In this document: piece by piece, positions 1 to 6,736 of the stretch | Position numbering within the stretch: position 1 is the first letter of the stretch | How the letters are laid out: the number at the start of each line of letters is the position of its first letter | Origin: BRH-c32 sp041674625 | GTDB taxonomy: Bacteria; Bacteroidota; Ignavibacteria; Ignavibacteriales; Melioribacteraceae | Direction: 5' to 3' | Assembly (NCBI GenBank): GCA_041674625.1 | Contig: JBAYVI010000076.1 | Span: 1 to 15,462 of the forward strand | DNA: 15,462 nt | Translations under genes and position numbers: made by a program | The notes under the pieces: generated by a model | The model's input: only the letters and a program-made list of their open reading frames with translations | What the model was told of the DNA's origin: nothing | Databases searched by the model: none

Positions 1-48
1 GGAGGAATCAGCTATTATTTTGACAATTTCCGTATTATTTTCGCTCAT
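1..48 (-). CDS. 5' end of an unidentified gene, cut by the window edge
   Basis: Only the N-terminus is present. Read on the minus strand from 48 to 1 it gives MSENNTEIVKIIADSS, which stays open to the edge. An in-frame ATG 12 nt upstream (at 60) would add MLSK; neither start has a clear Shine-Dalgarno site, so the choice of 48 is a guess based on the MSE start. The fragment is too short to assign a family. A 10-bp dyad lies immediately upstream, which would suit an autoregulated gene, but that is inference. It could also be a chance open frame. Confidence 0.4.
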   Translation of the reverse strand, partial: MSENNTEIVKIIADSS

Positions 49-61
49 TTTTGAAAGCATC

Positions 62-91
62 TATTTATTTCTATATTTATCGAAATAAATA
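62..91. promoter_or_regulatory. Perfect 10-bp dyad, candidate operator, with a related half-site at 131-140
   Basis: TATTTATTTC (62-71) and GAAATAAATA (82-91) are perfect reverse complements separated by 10 bp, directly upstream of the minus-strand start at 48 or 60. The core TATCGAAATA (78-87) recurs exactly at 131-140. A TATAAT hexamer lies at 149-154 on the plus strand. The arrangement of a dyad plus a repeated half-site resembles a repressor operator. The bases are nearly all A/T, so part of the symmetry may be chance. Confidence 0.35.
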
Positions 92-158
92 TAAGCACTA
101 ATTCTATTTTTGTCAATATGATTTTATAAATATCGAAATAGAAATAGGTATAATAGAA

Positions 159-593
159 TATGACATTTTATCTTTTTCCTATTAAGAAAAGGTGTAAATA
201 AATAACAAATCAATAAGTATCAGTAATTCAACTTAAGTCTAAATTATAATATTATGATTCGTATTCATTTAATTCCACAAAAGTATAATAAAATTTAATC
301 TAACAATGGGAGTTTACTAATTTTGTTTTGAGCGGCTTCATAATCTCGTTTGATACAATAACTAATTATTTGATTTATAAGTTGATTGAGCATAGAAAGA
401 AAAATAAAGTTTTAAGTGAATACATTATTTCTTTCTTCTTGGGGATTTCCAACATTAGCGAATTCAAATCAAATATAGTAGATAATGTTTATTATTATCT
501 CTTCTATGGAAATAGTAGAAAATATATATCAAAAAAAAATTATAACGTCTTGACATAAAGCGAAAAGAAGCCTATTTTTGATGACCTTTTTAT
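159..593. other. Mostly empty spacer before the tRNA
   Basis: Very AT-rich stretch between the edge gene and tRNA-Asn. It shows no recognisable protein similarity apart from one weak open frame at 328-558, listed separately. I see no RNA gene, long repeat or insertion-sequence end in it. Confidence 0.5.
328..558 (+). CDS. Doubtful 76-residue open frame
   Basis: TTG-initiated frame ending at a TAA 35 nt before the tRNA. GGGAG at 308-312 lies 15 nt before the TTG, which is too far for a normal ribosome site. The product is rich in Ile, Tyr, Asn and Lys, as expected of chance translation of AT-rich DNA, and matches no family I know. The frame is also open upstream of the TTG as far as a stop at 301, so a decayed gene tail is possible. 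Most likely not a gene. Confidence 0.15.
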   Translation: MSGFIISFDTITNYLIYKLIEHRKKNKVLSEYIISFFLGISNISEFKSNIVDNVYYYLFYGNSRKYISKKNYNVLT

Positions 594-665
594 TCCGCGG
601 TAGCTCAATGGCAGAGCATGCGGCTGTTAACCGCAGGGTTGTAGGTTCGAGTCCTACCCGCGGAG
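594..665 (+). tRNA. tRNA-Asn (anticodon GTT)
   Basis: Full cloverleaf. The acceptor stem pairs TCCGCGG (594-600) with CCGCGGA (658-664), with discriminator G665. The anticodon stem is TGCGG/CCGCA around loop CTGTTAA, with anticodon GTT at 626-628. The T arm is GTAGG-TTCGAGT-CCTAC (641-657), and the D arm contains the usual AGCTC...GAGC. CCA is not encoded. An intrinsic terminator follows at 689. tRNA genes are common integration sites and the genes beyond it are accessory in character, but no copy of the tRNA 3' end was found elsewhere in the window. Confidence 0.97.
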
Positions 666-688
666 CGATTGAAGTAATTTCGCTTCAA

Positions 689-721
689 AAAAATGGGTCA
701 ACATCTGTTGACCCATTTTTG
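689..721 (+). terminator. Intrinsic terminator after tRNA-Asn
   Basis: A 15-bp perfect inverted repeat (689-703 with 706-720) has core TGGGTCAACA/TGTTGACCCA and ends in a run of five T. The run of five A on the left side means it could also stop transcription arriving from the minus strand. Confidence 0.9.
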
Positions 722-880
722 TTTTAAATATACATAATCGAACTTAAACAATAGATCCCCCCAACTCCGTTAATTAGAATAAAATTATTTCATATAGTGT
801 TTTCCATGACTTTTCAAAATTTGAGTAAAATTCTCACTTTATGTTATTTTAATCAAGTCAAATATTGAAAAAAAGTTTAC

Positions 881-1487
881 TTATTGAATTTCATTTGCAA
901 TAATTATTTTATTTTGATCGAGTTCCAATTTTGTTTCATATAATTTAATTGGAAGACTTACTAAACTTCTTATTCTATCTTTATCAAAATCGCTTGTTCG
1001 AATACCAAAATATATTCCCGTAATTGTACTGATATTAATTTTAGTAATCTTATCGATTATTCTATATTCATTTTCGTAAGACCAGAAATTAATTTTTTTT
1101 GATAAAGCGTCAGTAGGTGTCGCATCTGACTCGAAATCTAATAATGGAATATTTTTACCATATCTGACTTTATATAGATTTTTATATTCTTTGGAATTTA
1201 TTGTAACTTCAATCGCTATACCTTTATGTTGATTCGCATAGTGTGTCCAAAGTAATATTGGAGTATATTTATTTGAAAACGAACATATTCACAATTCATT
1301 TTTTTTCATTAATAAACCGCTGAATTTTATCTTTTAAACTGACACTTGAATTATATCTAATATATTCAAAGTAACCTTCCATTGGATCATTTAATGCATT
1401 CCATTTGGATAAATAAAATTCCTTATTTCGTAATATATCTTCAATCCTGCTATAATTTTCAAGATTTCTAAATTTATATAATTTCAT
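881..1487 (-). pseudogene. Broken DUF2971-family gene (frameshift plus stop)
   Basis: The ATG at 1487 opens a 63-codon frame with the DUF2971 N-terminus (LYKFRNLEN, then YLSKWNALNDPMEG). It stops at a TGA right after a run of eight A. In the -1 frame the family resumes with CSFSNKYTPILLWTHYANQ, HKGIAIEV and later FWSYENEYRII, ending at a TAA at 881-883. Dropping one A restores the frame but leaves a second TGA just before ICSFS, so at least two lesions are present. The span of 607 nt is one more than a multiple of three, which fits a single inserted A. The start lies 58 nt after the DUF262-HNH gene on the same strand, so the two were probably one operon. DUF2971 proteins often sit in defence regions and their biochemical role is unknown. 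If the lesions are sequencing errors, the intact protein would be about 200 residues. Confidence 0.85.
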
Positions 1488-1545
1488 TTACTTTATAAGT
1501 TTAATTATTCTTTTGTAATTTTATATTTGATTTACAAAAATGCCG

Positions 1546-3288
1546 TTATTCATTCAAATCAAATTTTGTTGCTGATATACCATGGTACAACAATAATTCT
1601 TTTGCTTTTTCAACACACTTTTCTTTGGACCAGTTTTTACCGATATAAAGATTGTTTGATAGTAATGCCCCACCATACTGAAATTCTCTCCCATCTTGAT
1701 GAATTGGTCTAACATTAATCAAGTAACTGTTTCCACTATCCTGAAGTTTAATAGGACACTTGGAAGCGGTAATTTTCCCTTTTTTTATTAACCAATTTGC
1801 GGTTTCAATTAAAACTGAGACTGCATTTTTGCAGTATATTGTTTCATTCTCAATCATTATTTTTCTTTCTACGTGACGACGAGATTTTAGGATAACTGGA
1901 TTTCTATATTTAGGAGGAATAATTATTAAATTATCTCTTCTGGAACGTGCATTATTGCAATACCTATGAGTCAATCTGGCGTTGTTAGGAATTGTTTTAC
2001 CACCAGTCCAATATTGGATAATATGATCAATTGCGGAATCATCAATATCTATTATTTTCTGGTTACAAATAGCACAAGTAGGATTAATTTTGAATAAAAT
2101 TTCTTTAATGTAAGTGGAGAAACATCTTGGTTCTTTTTCAGTAACTGGAAATATTTTCTCTAAAGAATTTCTCCATTTATTAAAACGCATATTAACAGCC
2201 TGTGTAGAACTTGTTGAAAGTTCTATTGAATCAATAAATTTTTGATCAGAGGTCATCAAATCAATAAATGCTTCTCGTATAGCATCTATATTTTGCATTG
2301 CAATATTTTTATCTATTCTTGCAAAAGAGTCCATTAGAATATCATAAAGTGAAGCGTTAAATTTCTTTTTTTCCCAGCAACCATTCGGTTGTGTTTCATT
2401 TCCAGCATAAAAACGCTTAAAAGAATGTTTACCTAAAAACGATTTAATAATAGAGATAGTATTCTTAAAAGCTTCTAACAACTTTGAAGCTTCATGTTCT
2501 GATATGTTCCTATATTTTTCCATATCAGCATTAAGAAATTTTTTTATTGGTGGTTTATAATTAATAAAAGTACTGTGATAAAATGCGGCAAATCGTAGAA
2601 CAAGTTCCACATCTCGCATTCTTCTTTCTGGCTTTTTTATATCAAGAAGTTCACGAAATGTTTTATCTTCAGACATTTTCCAAAGCAGATCATTATACTT
2701 TCCTCTGTAAATACAGTTTCTCAGTTCTTGGTCATTTAGTGAAACAGAACCCGTATTTAATCTTTCAAAAACTTCAAATTTCAAATCTTGTTCAGATTCT
2801 TTTCGAAATGTAATTGTTCGTACTTTGTAATACCTTATTTTTTTTTGTAATTCCTTTGCGATATCCTTAAAAAATAGACCATTTAGTTCAGTAATTACAT
2901 TAAGTTTGCTTAATCTAAAATCTTTACCAAAAGGTAATTGTGGGTCTGGAAGTTTTCCATCTATAAAAGAAAAAAAAGTAGTTAATCTTTGCTGTCCATC
3001 TATAACATATTCACGATTATCTTTTTCTTGTGATAAATAAATTACTGGCAAAGGAATATCAAGTAAAATCGATTCAATTAACTTACTTGCTTTTAATATA
3101 TCCCAAACAAAACCTCTTTGGAAATCAGGTTGAATATCTAAATCGCCATCTTTCCATCTACGATAAAGAGAATCAATTTCAGGATCTCCTTGCTCTGTAT
3201 AAACCCTCCTTTTTTGCTGCGGGATATCTAAAGATTCTGAATCATTTTGTAATAGATCTTCAGATAATTCGTTATTATTATCCTCCAT
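1546..3288 (-). CDS. DUF262 and HNH endonuclease domain protein, GmrSD-like nuclease
   Basis: 580 residues. The N-terminal DUF262 (GmrS-type, ParB-like NTPase fold) domain shows QPDFQRGFVW (53-62), VIDGQQRLTT (95-104) and FERLNTGSVSLNDQELR (174-190). A helical middle follows. Near residues 405-445 is a zinc-binding HNH nuclease: CAIC (405-408), AIDHI (419-423, catalytic His422), then NARLTHRYCN (436-445). About 80 further residues (from about 500) form a C-terminal module I do not recognise. The DUF262 plus nuclease layout is that of type IV restriction enzymes such as GmrSD and of SspE or BrxU, which use nucleotide hydrolysis to license cutting of modified or invading DNA. The target here cannot be told. 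AGGA 6 nt before the ATG supports the start. The broken DUF2971 gene lies downstream on the same strand. No methylase or phosphorothioation (dnd/ssp) gene is nearby, so it acts alone as far as can be seen. All core motifs are intact. Confidence 0.9.
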   Translation of the reverse strand: MEDNNNELSEDLLQNDSESLDIPQQKRRVYTEQGDPEIDSLYRRWKDGDLDIQPDFQRGFVWDILKASKLIESILLDIPLPVIYLSQEKDNREYVIDGQQRLTTFFSFIDGKLPDPQLPFGKDFRLSKLNVITELNGLFFKDIAKELQKKIRYYKVRTITFRKESEQDLKFEVFERLNTGSVSLNDQELRNCIYRGKYNDLLWKMSEDKTFRELLDIKKPERRMRDVELVLRFAAFYHSTFINYKPPIKKFLNADMEKYRNISEHEASKLLEAFKNTISIIKSFLGKHSFKRFYAGNETQPNGCWEKKKFNASLYDILMDSFARIDKNIAMQNIDAIREAFIDLMTSDQKFIDSIELSTSSTQAVNMRFNKWRNSLEKIFPVTEKEPRCFSTYIKEILFKINPTCAICNQKIIDIDDSAIDHIIQYWTGGKTIPNNARLTHRYCNNARSRRDNLIIIPPKYRNPVILKSRRHVERKIMIENETIYCKNAVSVLIETANWLIKKGKITASKCPIKLQDSGNSYLINVRPIHQDGREFQYGGALLSNNLYIGKNWSKEKCVEKAKELLLYHGISATKFDLNE

Positions 3289-3677
3289 CTTATATCCTAA
3301 GTTTATTTTTAAGATGCTCTATTCGTTATGATTAAATTATTTGGTGACCAAAGTTTAATTAAAATACATTTCTGCAAATTAGCGTATATTAAATTTATAT
3401 TATGCACAATATCTGTAAAAAAATAATAGGTAGAGTTTTATCGTTAATTGTACTTATATTTCAATTTTTCAAAAACTATGGATTTCTTTTCTGATTTAAA
3501 TTTAATTTAATAGGATTTATTTGTCAAGGTTAATCATTTCTTTTAAATAGAAGCAAAGGATTACATAAGAATTAAAACGAGAAATATTGCTTCTCATTTT
3601 ATTAATAAATAATTTTTATAATTTCGATTAAATTGCATTTACTTCTTCCGATTCTGGAGACGGTCGAGATAGAGTTA
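3289..3677. other. Gene-free spacer upstream of the DUF262-HNH gene
   Basis: 389 bp of AT-rich DNA between the nuclease start and the end of the DJ-1/PfpI pseudogene. It must carry the nuclease promoter. A TTGACA hexamer on the minus strand (3522-3527) with TAAATT 17 bp further on (3499-3504) is a possible but weak -35/-10 pair. A GC-containing palindrome lies at 3340-3352. No coding remnant was recognised. Confidence 0.5.
3340..3352. promoter_or_regulatory. Interrupted palindrome TTTGGT-G-ACCAAA, candidate operator
   Basis: Perfect 6-bp arms with one central base, 52 nt upstream of the DUF262-HNH start. It stands out because it is GC-bearing within almost pure A/T. It is loosely flanked by ATTAAA (3331-3336) and TTTAAT (3354-3359). 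The position fits a repressor site or the -10 region of the nuclease gene; no regulator can be named. Confidence 0.3.
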
Positions 3678-4469
3678 CTACTCAACGAATTTACGGTGCT
3701 TCTTATTTGTTAATTTTTCTATTAGCTCCAATGCAGAGATATAAGATGCAAGATTACCATTCGATGATATAAACTTTCCAGCTGCTATGTAACTTACTTT
3801 AGTTTCGTCCTGAACTTTTAGATTAGGGTAATTCTTTTGCAAATCTTTGCCACCGCCTATCCAAGTAACAATTTTCTTTCCATCTGCCACACCTGATTCA
3901 CCAATGAGTGTAGCCCCCGCACAGTTACTCACCGTATATTCTGTATTATTATTTTGGCTCTTTATAAAATTGACAATATTCTTATTTACAACTTGAGCTT
4001 TCATATCATAAGCACTCGGCACGATGATGACATCTAATTTAGGGCATTTGCAAATGTATAATCTGGAAACATTTTTAATCCCTCTTCGCTCGTTAAAGCA
4101 TTATAGTTTTTAGCGATTGTTATTACGTTGAACATTTGCTTCCCAGCTTCGGAGTGCTTAGTGAATACATCTTAAAGAGCCGTTAATTCCGTTGTAAGCA
4201 CTCTATCGAACATAAGAACGCCGATAATCTGCAGACCGGGTTTCATTGGTTTTAGATTTTTTGATAATGCATTTCTCTCTTCCGGTGAAAGATTAGGGTA
4301 AGAAGTAGAATCATTTTTATTGCCAATATTTGGAGTGTAGCTTGCTAAGGAGTCTTCATAGCTCTGTGATTGAGTTTTAGCTTGCAAAGAAGATTCCGTT
4401 TTCGGTTTCTCTGACTCACAGCCAATTAAAATTACATCGATTAGAATTAAATATAAATGATTTTTTCAT
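3678..4469 (-). pseudogene. DJ-1/PfpI-family lipoprotein pseudogene (two frameshifts, one stop)
   Basis: The ATG at 4469 follows an AAAGAG ribosome site. MKKSFIF is read in frame 0, then an extra base near 4448 shifts to the frame encoding ILIDVILIGCESEKP, a lipoprotein signal with lipobox LIGC. The body runs on as GLQIIGVLMFD and RVLTTELTA, then meets an in-frame TAA (4172-4174). The same frame then continues through DVFTKHSEAGKQ and FPDYTFANA. A base lost near 4041-4043 shifts into the last frame: KLDVIIVPSAYD, VSNCAGATLIGESGVADGKK with the nucleophile-type Cys, and SYISALELIEKL. The order of blocks matches DJ-1/PfpI (class I glutamine amidotransferase-like) proteins. Total length 792 nt is 264 codons, because the +1 and -1 shifts cancel. 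The intact ancestor would have been a membrane-anchored extracytoplasmic protein of unknown substrate. Confidence 0.85.
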
Positions 4470-4597
4470 TTTTTCTCTTTCAAATTTTGCCCGCCACATT
4501 TATTGGACGGTAGGCATTAATTAATAAGACCACATATATTATAATAATTTCCCACCTTTTTTGCAAAGAAATGGTTTATAATATTACAATTTCGTAT

Positions 4598-4676
4598 ATA
4601 TATGGTATATGAAAACAGAACTATGTAAACCATGCTGTTAGTAATGTTAGTACTTGATAAATATATCATATATGAA
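4598..4676. promoter_or_regulatory. Paired operator-like boxes upstream of abiEi
   Basis: ATATATGGTATATGAA (4598-4613) and ATATATCATATATGAA (4661-4676) match at 14 of 16 positions and are spaced 63 bp apart, six helical turns. Each contains an imperfect dyad. The second ends 2 nt before the abiEi ATG. AbiEi antitoxins are known to repress their own operon cooperatively through inverted repeats in the promoter, so these are the natural candidates. A TATAAT at 4577-4582 is a possible -10 box. The low sequence complexity is a caution. Confidence 0.45.
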
Positions 4677-4678
4677 TT

Positions 4679-5434
4679 ATGGGTAAAATAAACCAATTAA
4701 TACAACAGTGGCAGAAAGGGACAGTCAAAACCGTTAAAGAACTATCAAGTCTTGGCTACAGTCCCCAAGCATTGAAAAATTATACAACCTACAAGTGGTT
4801 AAGCCTTTTAAGCCGTGGAGCTTATAAGCTATATAATGATGAGGTTGATTGGCAAGGCGGTTTGTATTGTATCCAGAAAAAGAAGAATAATACAATCCAT
4901 ATCGGTGCAAAATCTGCATTAGAGTATAAAGGGTTTGCACATTATCTATCACTGGGGAAAACAAAAGTTGAATTATTTAGAAATGTTAATGATTCTTTGC
5001 CCCGATGGTTCACACAACAAAACTGGATGAGTGATCTAAATCTATCGAAAACAAGTATATTTGACTACCGAGGTCTTAGAGCATATTCATCAGCTATTGT
5101 AAACAAAATAGTTGTAGAAATATCTTCACCTGAATTAGCAATAATGGAGATGCTCTATCAAGTACCAAAGGTTCATTCATTTGAAGAAGCAGATTTAATA
5201 ATGGAATCTCTGACAACGCTTAGAGGAGATTTACTCCAAACTCTATTGGAGAAATGTAACTCGGTAAAAGTAAAAAGAGCATTTTTATATCTTAGTGAAA
5301 AGCATAATCATTCATGGCTTCAAGATATAGATCAAACAAAAATCTATCTTGGAAGCGGGAAGAGAGAAATAGTAAAGAATGGACGATTAGACAAAAAGTA
5401 TAATATAACTGTACCGAGAGAGAATGAAGGATAG
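4679..5434 (+). CDS. abiEi: AbiEi-family antitoxin and autorepressor, type IV toxin-antitoxin system
   Basis: 251 residues. The N-terminal winged helix (about 1-52) ends in SRGAYKLYN, the recognition-wing pattern of AbiEi-type regulators. The C-terminal domain (197-246) carries KRAFLYLSEKHNHSW, LGSGKREIVKNGRLD and KYNITVP, typical of the family. AbiEi neutralises the AbiEii nucleotidyltransferase without forming a stable complex (type IV) and represses the operon. Its last 11 nt overlap the toxin start, so the genes are translationally coupled. No Shine-Dalgarno site precedes the ATG; repeated boxes directly upstream suggest autoregulation. The system acts as abortive infection against phage and as a stabilising module. 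The gene is intact. Confidence 0.92.
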   Translation: MGKINQLIQQWQKGTVKTVKELSSLGYSPQALKNYTTYKWLSLLSRGAYKLYNDEVDWQGGLYCIQKKKNNTIHIGAKSALEYKGFAHYLSLGKTKVELFRNVNDSLPRWFTQQNWMSDLNLSKTSIFDYRGLRAYSSAIVNKIVVEISSPELAIMEMLYQVPKVHSFEEADLIMESLTTLRGDLLQTLLEKCNSVKVKRAFLYLSEKHNHSWLQDIDQTKIYLGSGKREIVKNGRLDKKYNITVPRENEG

Positions 5435-6341
5435 CCCACTTTTTAAACAGGCAGAATTATTATTAAGAATACTTCCGATTTTAAATCGTGAAAGTATTTT
5501 TGCGTTGAAAGGTGGAACGGCAATTAATTTTTTCGTTCGAGACTTACCTAGATTATCAGTAGATATCGATTTGGTTTATTTACCTATAAAAGGAAGAGAT
5601 CAATCACTTCTAGAAATTTCTTCTGCATTAATAACTGCAGAAGAAAATATTTTGAAACTAATACCTGGAACTAAAAGCTATAGAAAAACAAGTAGCGATT
5701 ACACGATTGGATTAATTATTAGAACAGATAGTGCAAATGTAAAGATAGAGCCTAATACTGTAATTAGGGGAACAGTATATAAACCTGTTGAATATAATTT
5801 ATGTACTAAAGGAGAGGAGTTATTTGAATTATCAGTTAAGATTAACTCCCTTACAGTAGAAGAACTTTATGCAGGGAAAATATGTGCAGCATTAGATAGA
5901 CAGCATCCAAGAGACCTGTATGATATAAAGCTTCTTTTGGAAAATGAAGGTATTACAGAACCAATGCGAAAAGCTTTCATAGTTTATTTGATAAGTCACA
6001 ATCGACCCATAGCAGAATTGCTAAGACCGAACCTAACAGATATAAAAGAAATTTATAAAAAAGAGTTTGTGGGAATGGCATTAGACAAAGTTGAATTAGA
6101 TGAGCTTATAAGTGTGAGAGAGATATTAATAAAAAAAATAAATAATTCGCTAATTGAAAATGAAAGAGAATTTTTAATTTCATTTAAATCACTTGAACCG
6201 AAATGGGATTTGCTTGGATTGGCTGAAATAGAAAAACTTCCGGCTGTTAAATGGAAGCTAATTAATCTTCGTAAGATGGATAAAAAAAGGCATTTGGAAT
6301 CATTAAGAATATTAGCAAATTGTCTTATGAAAAAGATATGA
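5424..6341 (+). CDS. abiEii: AbiEii-family nucleotidyltransferase toxin
   Basis: 305 residues, DUF1814/AbiEii fold of the DNA polymerase beta-like superfamily. It shows KGGTAINFF (29-37), SVDIDL (45-50, metal-binding Asp47 and Asp49), VEELYAGKICAALDRQ (145-160) with Lys152, and PRDLYDI (162-168) with Asp164 and Asp167. These are the four conserved blocks of the family. The toxins transfer nucleotides to RNA (tRNA acceptor ends in studied homologues such as MenT) and halt growth. The ATG lies within the abiEi end (overlap ATGAAGGATAG), with GAGAGAG just upstream as ribosome site. All catalytic residues are present, so the toxin is likely active and needs the antitoxin. Confidence 0.93.
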   Translation: MKDSPLFKQAELLLRILPILNRESIFALKGGTAINFFVRDLPRLSVDIDLVYLPIKGRDQSLLEISSALITAEENILKLIPGTKSYRKTSSDYTIGLIIRTDSANVKIEPNTVIRGTVYKPVEYNLCTKGEELFELSVKINSLTVEELYAGKICAALDRQHPRDLYDIKLLLENEGITEPMRKAFIVYLISHNRPIAELLRPNLTDIKEIYKKEFVGMALDKVELDELISVREILIKKINNSLIENEREFLISFKSLEPKWDLLGLAEIEKLPAVKWKLINLRKMDKKRHLESLRILANCLMKKI

Positions 6342-6464
6342 GGCTCAAATATCTCATCGAACCTCACTCTCATAAAATAATTTATGAACCTCATATTTGT
6401 CCGAATTATAAGAACATAATTCCATATCTTTTCTAAAAAAAACCATTTTACATATTGCGGAATT

Positions 6465-6641
6465 TTATTTCGGTTCCCACATACATCTTTTCGGAGAAAC
6501 TATTGCTCCTTCTTTTTTTAACTGCTCCATTGCTTTATCTACTACTTTACGATCAAGTCCGGTTAATTCAGTAACTTTTCCAGCATTTAAGGGAGCTCCC
6601 TCTTTTTTCATAGCTTTTAGTATTGCTTCTTTTGCTTCCAT
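6465..6641 (-). CDS. Small winged-helix DNA-binding protein
   Basis: 58 residues, MEAKEAILKAMKK to SPKRCMWEPK, a single small winged-helix domain: helix AKEAILKAM, turn PLNAGKVTELTG, recognition helix DRKVVDKAMEQLKKEG, wing IVSPKRCMWEP. Similar stand-alone proteins are annotated as transcriptional regulators. A start 12 nt further upstream (ATG at 6653) is open, but GGAG at 6648-6651 sits 6 nt before the ATG at 6641, so the second Met is preferred. It lies about 95 nt downstream of the GIY-YIG-like gene on the same strand, so it may be co-transcribed and could regulate that set or the adjacent abiE operon. Its targets are unknown. Confidence 0.8.
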   Translation of the reverse strand: MEAKEAILKAMKKEGAPLNAGKVTELTGLDRKVVDKAMEQLKKEGAIVSPKRCMWEPK

Positions 6642-6736
6642 TTTTTTCTCCATAAGTTTATATATTATTATGATGACTAATATATATCATAGTCCAATTA
6701 AAATCCTCTATTCATAAGTCGGAGAAATTTAGCAAT

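Noticed and set aside
3030..3335. 101-codon plus-strand open frame
   Set aside because: Antisense to the N-terminal DUF262 domain, whose motifs are unmistakable; the product has no domain features.
6053..6394. 113-codon minus-strand open frame
   Set aside because: Lies almost entirely antisense to the abiEii coding region, which has clear family motifs; the antisense product has no recognisable domain.
6336..6396. Terminator after abiEii (ATATGAGG/CCTCATAT)
   Set aside because: The 8-bp arms are 45 nt apart, overlap the coding end and lack a following T-run.
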